Source: Streptomyces sp. NRRL F-6676
GTDB taxonomy: Bacteria > Actinomycetota > Actinomycetes > Streptomycetales > Streptomycetaceae
Length of the DNA: 64,000 nucleotides
Reading direction: 5' to 3'
Assembly: GCF_000725625.1 (NCBI RefSeq)
Contig: NZ_JOHS01000001.1
Location: 496,001 to 560,000 of the forward strand
The position numbers and the translations under genes are program-made. Positions within the stretch are counted from its first letter, which is position 1. Each line of letters begins with the position of its first letter. This document shows, one piece after another, positions 8,295 to 16,840 of this stretch. Below the pieces are notes generated by a model. That model saw only the letters and a program-made list of their open reading frames with translations, did no database searches and had not been told where the DNA came from.

Positions 8295-9035
8295 TCAGCG
8301 GCGCGGCCTGAGCCCCGACATCCCGCCGTCGACCTCGACGACCGTGCCCGTCGTCGAGCCGGCGCGGGGACTGGCCAGATAGGCGACCGCGTCGGCGACC
8401 TCCGCGGCCTCCACCAGACGTCCGTGCGGCTGCCGGGCGTCCAGGGCGGCGCGCTCGGCCACCGGGTCCGCGGCGGAGTCCAGCAGCCGGGTCACCCACG
8501 GGGTCGCCGCGGTGCCGGGACTGACCGCGTTCACCCTGATCCCCTCGCGCACGTGGTCCGCCGCCATCTGGAGCGTCAGCGAGTACAGCGCGCCCTTGCT
8601 CGCCCCGTACAGCGCACGCTCCGGAAGCCCCGCGCGCGCCGCGACGGAGCACATGTTGACGATCGCCGCGCAGGGGGACCGGCGCAGCCACGGCAGCGCC
8701 GCCCGGCTGACCCGGACGGCCCCGAGCACGTTGACGTCCAGCACGCGGTGCCACTCGTCGTCGGAATTGTCGGCCACCGTCCCCTGGGCGCCGATCCCCG
8801 CGTTGTTGACGACGACGTCGATCCCGCCGAAGGCCTCGGCGACACGTGCCACCGCCGCCCGCACCTCCTCGTCCCTGCCGACGTCCACCCGGTGCGCGTC
8901 GGGGTCGCCCTCGGGCGGGTTCAGGTCCAGTACGGCGACCCGCGCACCCTCCTCGCGCAGTCGGGCGACGATCGCCGCGCCGATCCCCGACGCGCCGCCG
9001 GTGACCAGGGCCCTGACGTTCTCGAAACCGGTCAC
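8295..9035 (-). CDS. SDR dehydrogenase, probably 2-keto-3-deoxy-L-fuconate dehydrogenase
   Basis: 246 aa from ATG 9035, overlapping the FAH gene by 4 bp (ATGA). It is a classical short-chain dehydrogenase: VTGGASGIG cofactor motif at 11-19, NNAGIG, catalytic Ser in NMCSVA and YGASK (Tyr and Lys). Asp in VLDLN after beta-2 suggests NAD preference. In the non-phosphorylative L-fucose route this enzyme oxidises 2-keto-3-deoxy-L-fuconate to the 2,4-diketo acid, which the neighbouring FAH-family hydrolase cleaves. The step is inferred from the neighbours; SDR sequence alone does not fix the substrate. Confidence 0.8.
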   Translation of the reverse strand: MTGFENVRALVTGGASGIGAAIVARLREEGARVAVLDLNPPEGDPDAHRVDVGRDEEVRAAVARVAEAFGGIDVVVNNAGIGAQGTVADNSDDEWHRVLDVNVLGAVRVSRAALPWLRRSPCAAIVNMCSVAARAGLPERALYGASKGALYSLTLQMAADHVREGIRVNAVSPGTAATPWVTRLLDSAADPVAERAALDARQPHGRLVEAAEVADAVAYLASPRAGSTTGTVVEVDGGMSGLRPRR

Positions 9036-9868
9036 CGGGTCACCTGGCGCTGCCGGCCGAGTCCGTCGATCTCGAGTTCGACGACGTCACCGGGGCGCAG
9101 ATAGGGGAAACGGCCGGACAGGGCGACACCCTCGGGTGTGCCGGTCAGGACCAGATCACCCGGCTCCAGGACCAGGAACTGGCTGAGCCGCCACACGATC
9201 TGGCCGACGTCGAAGATCATGTCGGAGGTGCTGGAGTCCTGGCGCGGCTCGCCGTTCACCCAGCTGCGCAGCCGCAGCGCGCCCGGGTCGATCTCGTCGG
9301 CGGTGACCAGCCAGGGGCCGACGGGGGAGAAGCCGGGGAAGGACTTGCCCTTGCCCCACTGGCCCCCGGACCGCTCGATCTGCCACTCGCGCTCGGAGAC
9401 ATCGTTGGCCAGCGTGTATCCGGCGACGTGTGCGAGCGCCTCGGCCGGCGAGCCGAGGTAGCTCGCCCGGCGGCCGATCACCACGCCGAGCTCCACCTCC
9501 CAGTCGGTCTTCACGCTGCCCGGCGGGATGGCGAGGTCGTCGTCGGGACCGGCAACGGTGTTCGGGGTCTTGAGGAACACCACCAGGTCCTTCGGGGGCT
9601 CGGCCCCGGACTCGGCGGCGTGGGCGGCGTAGTTCATCCCCACGCAGACGACCGCGGAGGGCCGGGCGACCGGCGCGCCGATCCGCTGTCCCGCGCGCTC
9701 GATCCGCGGCAGGCCCCCCGCGCGCACCGCGGCGGCGACACTCTCCAGGGACCGCGACAGGAAGGCCCCGTCGATGTCGTCCGTGAGGGCCGACAGGTCG
9801 AGGTAGTGGTCCTCGGCGACGACGACCGGAATCTCCCGGCCGGCCTCCCCGATCCGTGCGAGCTTCAT
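9032..9868 (-). CDS. Fumarylacetoacetate-hydrolase-family protein, probable 2,4-diketo-3-deoxy-L-fuconate hydrolase
   Basis: 278 aa from ATG 9868, with GGAAGGGG 5-6 nt upstream. The FAH fold signature is clear: VCVGMNYAAHAAESG, a KTPNTVAG segment, and metal ligands in DWEVELGVVIG, GYTLANDVSERE and TGTPEGVAL. In L-fucose catabolism this family hydrolyses the 2,4-diketo acid to pyruvate and lactate. It is the first gene of a minus-strand operon FAH-SDR-fucosidase and is divergent from the fuconate dehydratase operon across 123 bp that contain two copies of a candidate GntR operator. Confidence 0.85.
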   Translation of the reverse strand: MKLARIGEAGREIPVVVAEDHYLDLSALTDDIDGAFLSRSLESVAAAVRAGGLPRIERAGQRIGAPVARPSAVVCVGMNYAAHAAESGAEPPKDLVVFLKTPNTVAGPDDDLAIPPGSVKTDWEVELGVVIGRRASYLGSPAEALAHVAGYTLANDVSEREWQIERSGGQWGKGKSFPGFSPVGPWLVTADEIDPGALRLRSWVNGEPRQDSSTSDMIFDVGQIVWRLSQFLVLEPGDLVLTGTPEGVALSGRFPYLRPGDVVELEIDGLGRQRQVTR

Positions 9869-9890
9869 CAGACCCCTTCCGCAATCGGAT

Positions 9891-9904
9891 TCCGGACATC
9901 GGCT
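9891..9904 (-). promoter_or_regulatory. Candidate fucose-regulator operator upstream of the FAH gene
   Basis: Reading on the minus strand, AGCCGATGTCCGGA matches 11 of 14 positions of the motif at 9958-9973 (ATCCGATGTTTGGA). It lies 23-36 bp upstream of the FAH start. The relation is seen in sequence; binding is inferred. Confidence 0.45.
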
Positions 9905-9944
9905 CTCGGCCCCTACGACACGTGAGCCGACGGCACCCTACCAG

Positions 9945-9974
9945 TTGACCCCAGGATTGATCCGATGTTTGGAT
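9945..9974 (+). promoter_or_regulatory. Promoter with candidate GntR operator for the fuconate dehydratase operon
   Basis: TTGACC (9945-9950) and TTGGAT (9969-9974), 18 bp apart, form a plausible promoter. Between and over them lies TGATCCGATGTTTGGA (9958-9973), which matches 12 of 16 positions of TGATCCGACGTCTCGG at 13541-13556 in front of the GntR regulator gene. This suggests one regulator controls both. Confidence 0.6.
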
Positions 9975-9991
9975 GCGTCCCGGGAGGGCCC

Positions 9992-11290
9992 ATGACCACG
10001 ATCACCTCCGTCTCCACGGCGGACGTCCGCTTCCCGACCTCCGCGTCGCTCGACGGCTCCGACGCCATGAACCCGGACCCCGACTACTCGGCCGCCTACG
10101 TCGTCCTCCGCACCGACGCGCCCGACGGCCACGAGGGACACGCCTTCGCCTTCACCATCGGCCGCGGCAACGACGTCCAGGTGGCCGCCGTCCAGATGCT
10201 GGAGGGCCACCTCGTCGGACGTGAGGTGGAACCGCTCCTCGACGACATGGGCGAGGCATGGCGGATCCTGGCCCACGACTCCCAACTGCGCTGGCTGGGC
10301 CCCGAGAAGGGCATCATGCACATGGCCGTCGGCGCGGTCCTCAACGCCCTGTGGGACCTCAGGGCCAAGCGGGCCGGACTGCCGCTCTGGCAACTGCTGG
10401 CCCGGATGTCCCCCGAGCGGATCGCCGACCTCGTCGACTACCGCTACCTCACCGACGCCCTCACCCGCGACGAGGCCCTCGCCCTCCTGCGCCGCGCCGA
10501 ACCCGGCCGGGCCGTACGCGAACAGGACCTCCTGGCCGACGGATACCCCGCCTACACGACCAGCCCCGGCTGGCTCGGCTACTCCGACGGAAAACTCGCC
10601 CGTCTGTGCCGCGAGGCCCTCGACGCCGGATTCCCGCAGATCAAACTGAAGGTCGGCGCCGACCTCGACGACGACATCCGACGTCTGCGGCTCGCCCGCG
10701 AGATCTGCGGCGCCGGCTACCCCATCGCGGTCGACGCCAACCAGCGCTGGGACGTGGCCGCCGCCGTCGAGTGGATCCGCGCCCTCGCGCCCTATGACCC
10801 GGCCTGGGTGGAGGAACCCACCAGCCCCGACGACATCCTGGGCCACGCCGCCATCGCCCGCGCCATCGCCCCCGTCCCGGTGGCCACCGGCGAACACGTG
10901 CACAACCGCGTCATGGTCAAGCAGTTCCTCCAGGCCGGAGCCGTGCAGATCCTCCAGATCGACGCGGCCCGCGTCGGCGGCGTCAACGAGAACATCGCCC
11001 ATCTGCTGCTCGCCGCGAAGTTCGGCATCCCCGTCTGCCCGCACGCCGGGGGCGTGGGCCTGTGCGAGGCCGTCCAGCACCTGTCGATGTTCGACTTCGT
11101 CGCCGTCTCCGGCACCAGGGAAGGACGCATGATCGAATACGTCGACCACCTCCACGAACACTTCGTCACCCCCGCGGTGATCCACAACGGCCGCTACCGT
11201 GCCCCCACCGCCCCGGGCGCCGGAACCGAGATGCGCGCGGCCTCGCTCGCCGCACACCGCCGGCCCACCGGAACGGAAGCCGCCGCATGA
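9992..11290 (+). CDS. L-fuconate dehydratase (enolase superfamily)
   Basis: 432 aa from ATG 9992, with CGGGAGGG 4-5 nt upstream; an earlier ATG at 9965 has no ribosome site and adds nine unmatched residues. It is an enolase-superfamily enzyme of the L-fuconate dehydratase type. It starts with [12 protein letters not shown] and [13 protein letters not shown] and contains [15 protein letters not shown] (catalytic Lys), IAVDANQRW and [10 protein letters not shown] (metal ligands), [11 protein letters not shown], and [11 protein letters not shown] (catalytic His). It dehydrates L-fuconate to 2-keto-3-deoxy-L-fuconate. The stop overlaps the start of the aldo/keto reductase (ATGA), so the two are translationally coupled. 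Confidence 0.92.
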   Translation: MTTITSVSTADVRFPTSASLDGSDAMNPDPDYSAAYVVLRTDAPDGHEGHAFAFTIGRGNDVQVAAVQMLEGHLVGREVEPLLDDMGEAWRILAHDSQLRWLGPEKGIMHMAVGAVLNALWDLRAKRAGLPLWQLLARMSPERIADLVDYRYLTDALTRDEALALLRRAEPGRAVREQDLLADGYPAYTTSPGWLGYSDGKLARLCREALDAGFPQIKLKVGADLDDDIRRLRLAREICGAGYPIAVDANQRWDVAAAVEWIRALAPYDPAWVEEPTSPDDILGHAAIARAIAPVPVATGEHVHNRVMVKQFLQAGAVQILQIDAARVGGVNENIAHLLLAAKFGIPVCPHAGGVGLCEAVQHLSMFDFVAVSGTREGRMIEYVDHLHEHFVTPAVIHNGRYRAPTAPGAGTEMRAASLAAHRRPTGTEAAA

Positions 11291-12225
11291 CCGGCCGGCT
11301 CGGCTTCGGAGGCGCACCCCTCGGCAACCTTTACCGCGAGGTGTCCGACGAGGACGCCCGCGCCGTACTGGAGGAGGCCTGGGCGGGCGGCATCCGCGAC
11401 TTCGACACCGCTCCCCACTACGGACTGGGCCTCGGCGAGCGCCGCCTCGGCGCGTTCCTGCGCGAAAAACCCCGCGACAGCTACCGCCTGTCGACGAAGG
11501 CCGGCCGCCTCATCGTGCCGAACACCGGGCGCCGGCACGGCACCGACGAGGCGGGCGGGTTCCTCGTGCCCGACGACCACGTACGGCACTGGGACCCCAG
11601 CCCGGACGGCATCCGGCGCAGCCTCGACGACTCGCTGGAACGGCTCGGCGTGGACCGTGTCGACACCCTCTTCCTCCACGACCCCGACGTCTACGGCCTC
11701 GACGAAGGGCTGCGGCAGGGGCTGCCCGCACTCGCCCGCCTGCGGGAGGCCGGACTGGTCGACGAGATCGGAATCGGCGTCAACAGCGTGGCGGCGGCCG
11801 TCCGCGCGGTCCGCGAGGGCGACCTCGACGTCGTCATGATCGCCGGGCGGTACACCCTGCTCGAACAGCCCGCCGCCGCCGAACTCCTGCCCCTGTGCCA
11901 GGAGCGCGGGGTACGGGTCCTCGCGGTCGCGGTGTTCAACTCGGGGCTCCTCGCCTCCGACGATCCCGCCACGGCCCACTACAACTACGGCCCCGTACCG
12001 CCCGAACTCGCCGCCCGCACCGAACGGTTGCGCGAGACCTGCGCCCGCTTCGGCGTCCCGCTGCCCGCCGCCGCCCTCCAGTACCCGCTGCACCACCCGG
12101 CGGTGGACCAGGTGGTCGTGGGCACGGCGAGCCCGGCCGAAATGCGCGCCAACCTCCGGCACATGAGGACCGAGATCCCCGACGGACTGTGGGAGACGCT
12201 GCGTGAGGAACGGCTGACCCCCTGA
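11287..12225 (+). CDS. Aldo/keto reductase, probable L-fucose (D-threo-aldose) 1-dehydrogenase
   Basis: 312 aa from ATG 11287, overlapping the previous stop. It is an aldo/keto reductase barrel: [11 protein letters not shown] start, [17 protein letters not shown] (Asp and catalytic Tyr), KAGRL (catalytic Lys), FLHDPD and GIGVNS. The family includes D-threo-aldose 1-dehydrogenases, which oxidise L-fucose to L-fuconolactone. Position next to fuconate dehydratase supports that role. The stop lies against the 3' end of a degenerate lactonase gene on the other strand. Confidence 0.87.
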   Translation: MTGRLGFGGAPLGNLYREVSDEDARAVLEEAWAGGIRDFDTAPHYGLGLGERRLGAFLREKPRDSYRLSTKAGRLIVPNTGRRHGTDEAGGFLVPDDHVRHWDPSPDGIRRSLDDSLERLGVDRVDTLFLHDPDVYGLDEGLRQGLPALARLREAGLVDEIGIGVNSVAAAVRAVREGDLDVVMIAGRYTLLEQPAAAELLPLCQERGVRVLAVAVFNSGLLASDDPATAHYNYGPVPPELAARTERLRETCARFGVPLPAAALQYPLHHPAVDQVVVGTASPAEMRANLRHMRTEIPDGLWETLREERLTP

Positions 12226-12810
12226 GCAGACAGCGCTTGGGGCCGAACAGGTCGAGGGCCGCGCGGAGCAGGTCCGGGCCGTGCCGTCGCAGGCTCCCCG
12301 CGTCGCGGACCTCGGTGGGCAGCCTGCCGAGGGCGGTGACCCCGTCACCGAAGCGGGCCAGGAGACGATCGAGGGCGTCCGACCGCGTCCGACCGCGTCC
12401 AGCGCGCACAGGCGTCGAGGACGAGCCGGGCGCGGCCCACCTCGGCGAGTCCCGCGCGCGGCGCGGGTGCCGCGAGCCGCTCGCCGGGCAGGTCCTGGAG
12501 CAGTTGGCGGACCCCGCGCACGGACGGCGGCGCGGCCGCCCGCTCGATCCGTTCGCCCGCGTCGGGCGCCTCCGGGCCGGCCGCCACGACCCTCCCCGCC
12601 GGCCCGGGCCGGTCCAGCCCCGCGACCCAGCGGGCCTCGTCGAGGGCCCTCTCGGGAGTGACGTCGGCCTCGACGAACCCCCGGCGCGTCACCGAGCCGT
12701 CGGCGTCGTCGATGTCACCCGGCGGCCTCGGCCGGTCCAGCACCGTACCGGCGATCCAGTCGTACCGCAGCCGACGGGGGGTCCCAGATGTGCACATCCG
12801 CGTCGATCAC
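12226..12810 (-). pseudogene. Decayed amidohydrolase (probable L-fuconolactonase) remnant
   Basis: Pieces of an amidohydrolase-2 family protein are spread over three minus-strand frames. Frame one, from GTG 12810, gives VIDADVHIWDPP, the metal-binding start. Frame two continues RRLRYDWIAG, FVEADVTPERALDEARWVAG and VRGVRQLLQD. Frame three, after a gap, gives LPTEVRDAGSLRRHGPDLL and [14 protein letters not shown], the usual C-terminal part. The first switch is one extra C in a six-C run (12776-12781 on the plus strand). A central block of roughly 60-80 residues and the extreme C-terminus are missing, so this is true decay. It follows the GntR gene, as a lactonase gene often does in such clusters. 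Confidence 0.75.
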
Positions 12811-12848
12811 CTCTGCGACGCGGCTGCCGGACCGAGGAGCGACACGCG

Positions 12849-13520
12849 TCAGCGGGCCCTGCGGAGCCAGTGCTCCACGCCGGAGACATGGACGAACATC
12901 AGCGCCTGGGCGAGTTCCGCGTTCCGCTGCCGCAGGGCGTCCAGGATGCCGCGGTGCTCGTCGATCGTGCGGGCGACCGAACCGTCCTCGGTGATGCCGC
13001 GCCAGACGCGGGCGCGGACGGTGTCGCCGGACAGGGAGTCGAGGAGACTCGTCAGATAGGCATTGCCGGTCGCCTCGGCGATCGCGTGGTGGAACGCGAT
13101 GTCGTGGGCGACCAGGCTCTCCACGTCGGCGTCCGCACCGACGTCCGCGAGCCGCTGCTCGATCGCGGCCAGCCGCTCGTCGGTGATCGAGTGGCACGCG
13201 AGCGCGGCCGCCTGCGGTTCGAGCATCCGCCGTACCGCGAGGACCTCCAGGACCGAGTCGTCCCGGTGGAGGTCGACGACGAAGGACATGGCCTCGAGCA
13301 GCAGCCGCGGTTCGAGACTGGTGACGTAGGTCCCGTCACCGCGCCGCACGTCCAGAACCCGGATGACCTCCAGCGCCTTCACGGCCTCGCGCAGCGAGTT
13401 GCGCGACAGTCCGAGCGCCTCGCTCAGCTCCTTCTCGGGAGGCAGCCGGGACCCGGGCGAGAGCTCGCCCGAGACGATCATTTCCTTGATCTTGAGAATA
13501 GCCGCGTCGGTGACCGCCAT
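12849..13520 (-). CDS. GntR/FadR-family regulator of the fucose cluster
   Basis: 223 aa from ATG 13520. The TAGAGT box on the minus strand (13533-13528) lies 7 nt before the ATG, so the transcript is probably leaderless. The N-terminal winged helix has ELSPGSRLPPEKELSEALGL and RNSLREAVKALEV. The C-terminal FCD-type all-helical domain has ligand or metal-site His residues in HDIAFHHAIAEATGN and DEHRGILDAL. FadR-type regulators bind short dyads and respond to acidic sugars or their metabolites. Shared motifs at 9891-9904, 9958-9973 and 13541-13556 make it the likely regulator of both fucose operons and itself. Confidence 0.87.
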   Translation of the reverse strand: MAVTDAAILKIKEMIVSGELSPGSRLPPEKELSEALGLSRNSLREAVKALEVIRVLDVRRGDGTYVTSLEPRLLLEAMSFVVDLHRDDSVLEVLAVRRMLEPQAAALACHSITDERLAAIEQRLADVGADADVESLVAHDIAFHHAIAEATGNAYLTSLLDSLSGDTVRARVWRGITEDGSVARTIDEHRGILDALRQRNAELAQALMFVHVSGVEHWLRRAR

Positions 13521-13540
13521 ACGGCCCACTCTAGCCAAAA

Positions 13541-13556
13541 TGATCCGACGTCTCGG
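13541..13556. promoter_or_regulatory. Candidate auto-operator of the GntR regulator
   Basis: TGATCCGACGTCTCGG lies about 8 bp upstream of the TAGAGT -10 box of the regulator gene, over its -35 region. CCGA and TCGG form a small dyad with a 4-bp centre. It matches 12 of 16 bases of the site at 9958-9973. Confidence 0.5.
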
Positions 13557-13725
13557 TGTGCGTGCGCGCCGGACGGTCTCGGCAGGAAGGGAGCCGCCGG
13601 GTGGGCGCGTCCCTGGGTCCGTCCGTACGGAGGCTGCCACCGTCAGGAGTGCCTCTGACCGCCCGCAAGACATCCGATGTCCCGTCCGCTTGTCCACCGC
13701 TCCGGGGTCGGCCTACCGTGCCCTG

Positions 13726-14382
13726 ATGGATCTCTTCTCGCGCTCCTGGACAGCACTGCTCGCAGCGGTCGCCGAACTGCCGGAGGAGGACTTCGAGCGT
13801 CCGTCCGGCTGCGCCGGCTGGCGCGTGCGGGACCTGGTCTGCCACCTCGTCATCGACGCCCAGGACGTACTGATCACCCTCGTCACGCCCGCCGGTACCG
13901 AACCGACCGCGGACGCGGCCACCTACTGGACCCTCCTGGACGAGCCGCCGACCGGCGAGGACCCCCTCGACGCGCTGATCCCGCGGCTGGCCGCCGCCTA
14001 CGGCCCGCCGCGGTGGCTGACGTTCCACCTGGACGACGTGGGTTCCGCCGCGGGCCGGGCCGCACGACTGGCCGACCCCGCCCTCCGCGTCAGCACGCAG
14101 GAGAAAGTGCTGACCGTCGGCGACTACCTCTCCGCGTACGTACTCGAATGGACCCTGCACCACCTCGACCTCATCGCGCACCTGCCCTCCGCCCCCGAGC
14201 CGCCCGCCGAAACCCTCGCCGCGGCGCGCGCCCTGCTGGAGCGCATCGCCGGGGCCCCGTTTCCCGCCCGGTTCTCCGACAAGGACGCCCTGCTGATCGG
14301 CACCGGGCGTCGCACACCGACCGACGCCGAGACGGCCACGCTGTCCGGCCTCGCCGCCCGCCTGCCGCTCATCCTCGGCTGA
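13726..14382 (+). CDS. DinB-like / mycothiol-dependent maleylpyruvate isomerase-family protein
   Basis: 218 aa from ATG 13726. TTGTCC (13690-13695) and TACCGT (13714-13719) with an 18-bp spacer place the start of transcription at the ATG, so it looks leaderless. The four-helix MDMPI/DinB fold is suggested by WTALLAAVAELPEEDFERPS, GWRVRDLVCHLVIDAQD (metal His) and YVLEWTLHHLDL (second metal motif). Family members are metal-dependent, mycothiol-linked transferases or isomerases in actinobacteria. The substrate cannot be told. Not obviously linked to either neighbour. Confidence 0.75.
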   Translation: MDLFSRSWTALLAAVAELPEEDFERPSGCAGWRVRDLVCHLVIDAQDVLITLVTPAGTEPTADAATYWTLLDEPPTGEDPLDALIPRLAAAYGPPRWLTFHLDDVGSAAGRAARLADPALRVSTQEKVLTVGDYLSAYVLEWTLHHLDLIAHLPSAPEPPAETLAAARALLERIAGAPFPARFSDKDALLIGTGRRTPTDAETATLSGLAARLPLILG

Positions 14383-14575
14383 CGACGTTCCGGTGACCGG
14401 AGGCCGGAAGCGTGGCCAGGTGTGCGGACGGGGCTGACCCGGCGGGTCGACTCCACGGCAGGGGCGTGACCCCGGTCACATACGGCGCCGGGAACTTCCT
14501 CCCTTCCCGCTCCGACTCCTGTGCTGCCGTCGCCGAAACGGTCGGCCGCGGCAGCGGTGGGGAGAGGAGTCGCGG

Positions 14576-16090
14576 ATGCCCGAGACAGGGACACAGCCGG
14601 GGGTGGGGGCCGCGCCGGCGGCGGAGTCCGTGCCAGAGGCGGATGCCGCGCCGGTGGCGCGGGCTGCTGCCGTCAGCCCCGATGCCGAGGTGGGTGCACT
14701 GCCGTCGCCGCGGTCGGCCGGGGAACCGGCCGCCGTCCCCGCGCCCGCCGTGCCGGGACCATGGAGCGGACTGCGGCCCCTGCTGCTGCGGCTGCACTTC
14801 TACGCCGGTGTCCTCATCGGCCCGTTCATCCTCGTCGCCGCCGTCACGGGACTCGCCTACACCGTCACGCCGCAGGTCGAGTCGATCCTGTACGACCACG
14901 AGCTGAAGGTGACGCCCCACGGCGGCGCCGAGCCGCTCGCCGCCCAAGTGGCCGCCGCGCGGCGGGCGGTGCCCGGCGGCACCCTGGTGTCCGTGACCAA
15001 GGGCGCCGGGCCCACCGACTCCACCCGTGTCACCTTCGACAAGGACGGCCTGCCCGAGGGCTACACGCTCACCGCCTTCGTCGACCCGTACGACGGCGAA
15101 GCCCTCGGCGAACTGCGGACGTCCGGCCAGTGGCTGCCCGCCCGGGCCTGGCTCGACGATCTGCACCGCAATCTGCACCTGGGCGACTTCGGCCGCAACT
15201 ACAGCGAGATCGCCGCGAGTTGGCTGTGGATCGAGGTACTCGGCGGTCTCGCCCTGTGGGCCGGCACCGCACGCAACCGCAAGCGGCTGCGCCGGCTGCT
15301 GCTGCCGCGCGGGGGTCCCAAGGGCCGCCGGCGCACGCTCTCCTGGCACGGCGCGGTCGGCCTGTGGGCCTCCGTCGGCCTGCTCGCCCTGTCCGCGACC
15401 GGCCTGACCTGGTCCGCGCACGCGGGCGCCGGTATCGGGCGGATCCAGGACTCCCTGGGCGGCAGCACACCCTCGGTCTCCACCGTGCTGCCCGCCGCCA
15501 CCGGCGCGGAGCAGGGCGGGGGAGAGAGGCGCGAGGACGTCGGCATCGACGCGGTCGTCGCCTCGGCCCATGACGCGGGCCTGGTCGGCGTACTCGTCGT
15601 CACCCCGCCCGCCGACGCGGACTCCGCGTACACCGTGAAGGAGAACACCCGCAGCTGGCCCGAACAGCAGGACGTGGTCGCCGTCGACCCGGCCACCGGA
15701 AAGGTGACGCACAAGCTCGACTTCGACGACTTCCCGCTGCTCGCCAAGATGACCTCCTGGGGCATCAACGCGCACATGGGCCTGCTGTTCGGCCTCGCCA
15801 ACCAGATCGTCCTCGCGCTGCTCGCCCTCGGCGTGATCGGGATGACGCTGTGGGGCTACCGCATGTGGTGGCTGCGCCGGCCGATCCGCGCGCGGGGCCT
15901 CACCGCCGGCCGCGCGCCGGTGCGCGGGGCCTGGCGCCGGGTGCCCGGCCGGGTCCTCGCGCCCCTGGTCGTGGCGGCCGCGGTCATCGGTTACTACGTG
16001 CCGTTCTTCGGTCTGCCGCTGCTCCTGTTCGTCCTGGTGGACGTGACGGTGGGCGCGGTGCGGCGGCGTCGGGCGGGGGTGGCGGCGTGA
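14576..16090 (+). CDS. PepSY-domain membrane protein (PepSY_TM family)
   Basis: 504 aa from ATG 14576, with GGAGAGGAG 9 nt upstream. After a 60-residue Ala/Pro/Glu-rich tail comes a first membrane helix in HFYAGVLIGPFILVAAVTGL. A periplasmic-type PepSY region follows, then helices at about 215-235, 260-280, 400-425 and 450-490. LRLHFYAGVLIGPF and SWHGAVGLWASVG are characteristic of the PepSY-associated TM family, linked to iron or copper reduction and siderophore handling. No iron or zinc box is visible in the 193 bp upstream. The stop overlaps the GTG of the next gene, so the two products probably act together. Confidence 0.85.
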   Translation: MPETGTQPGVGAAPAAESVPEADAAPVARAAAVSPDAEVGALPSPRSAGEPAAVPAPAVPGPWSGLRPLLLRLHFYAGVLIGPFILVAAVTGLAYTVTPQVESILYDHELKVTPHGGAEPLAAQVAAARRAVPGGTLVSVTKGAGPTDSTRVTFDKDGLPEGYTLTAFVDPYDGEALGELRTSGQWLPARAWLDDLHRNLHLGDFGRNYSEIAASWLWIEVLGGLALWAGTARNRKRLRRLLLPRGGPKGRRRTLSWHGAVGLWASVGLLALSATGLTWSAHAGAGIGRIQDSLGGSTPSVSTVLPAATGAEQGGGERREDVGIDAVVASAHDAGLVGVLVVTPPADADSAYTVKENTRSWPEQQDVVAVDPATGKVTHKLDFDDFPLLAKMTSWGINAHMGLLFGLANQIVLALLALGVIGMTLWGYRMWWLRRPIRARGLTAGRAPVRGAWRRVPGRVLAPLVVAAAVIGYYVPFFGLPLLLFVLVDVTVGAVRRRRAGVAA

Positions 16091-16785
16091 TCGCGGCGAC
16101 CGGACTGCGCTGGATCCTGACCCTGCTGTTCGCCGTGTCCGCCGCCCATGGGGTGTGGCGGGCCGTACTGCCGGGCACGGCGGTCACCGCGCGGGTGGAC
16201 CACGCGCTGCACGTGGCGATGAGCGTGCTGATGGCGGCGATGGCCTGGCCGTGGGGCATGGACCTGTCGGCCGGGCCGCAGGTCGTGCTCTTCTCGGCGG
16301 GCGCGCTGTGGTTCCTCGCCGCCGCCCCCTTCCGTCCCGGCGACCGCACCCGGCGCGGGGCGGTGCTCGCCGCGTGGCCGCATGTGCTGATGATGGCGGC
16401 CATGGCCTGGATGGTGGCGGCGATGGCCTCCTCCGGCGCGATGGCGGGCGGCTCCGGCGGGGGCAGCATGGAGGGCATGGACATGGGCGACGGCTCGGGG
16501 CTCGCCGCCATGACCCTGACCGGTACGGGGCCGAGACTTGCGGCGGGCGTCCTCGCCGCCGCGTTCACGGGGCTCGGCCTGGTCTGGCTGGCCCGCGCGC
16601 TCGACCGGGCCCGCGCCCTGGAACCGGCGGTCCGGCCGGGCGGGACAGGCACGACGGGCGCGGCTGCTGTTGCGGTCACGGCGGCCGGGGCGCCGGGCGA
16701 GGGCGCTGCCGTCGCCCTGGGACTCGGCTGCCATGCGGCGATGGCGCTGGGGATGGCGGTGATGTTCGTGCTGCTCGTCGGGTAG
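16087..16785 (+). CDS. DUF5134-family membrane protein with Met/Asp-rich loop
   Basis: 232 aa from GTG 16087, translationally coupled to the PepSY gene (GTGA). Six or so helices are visible, several with paired Met (MSVLMAAMAWPWGM, VLMMAAMAWMVAAMA). Between helices lies a short GSMEGMDMGD loop, and the last helix is HAAMALGMAVMFVLL. The many membrane Met and His residues and the MxGMDM loop recall copper-handling proteins, which fits a PepSY partner. Copper binding is inference from composition only. Confidence 0.75.
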   Translation: MIAATGLRWILTLLFAVSAAHGVWRAVLPGTAVTARVDHALHVAMSVLMAAMAWPWGMDLSAGPQVVLFSAGALWFLAAAPFRPGDRTRRGAVLAAWPHVLMMAAMAWMVAAMASSGAMAGGSGGGSMEGMDMGDGSGLAAMTLTGTGPRLAAGVLAAAFTGLGLVWLARALDRARALEPAVRPGGTGTTGAAAVAVTAAGAPGEGAAVALGLGCHAAMALGMAVMFVLLVG

Positions 16786-16806
16786 CGCGGACGCGCCGGG
16801 CCGGTG

Positions 16807-16834
16807 GCCGCCGCACCGGATCCGGTGCGGCGGC
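16807..16834. terminator. Bidirectional hairpin between convergent genes
   Basis: A perfect 13-bp stem (16807-16819 with 16822-16834) has an AT centre. It lies between the DUF5134 stop at 16785 and the TetR stop at 16841, so it could end both transcripts. There is no T tract. Confidence 0.7.
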
Positions 16835-16840
16835 GGCACG

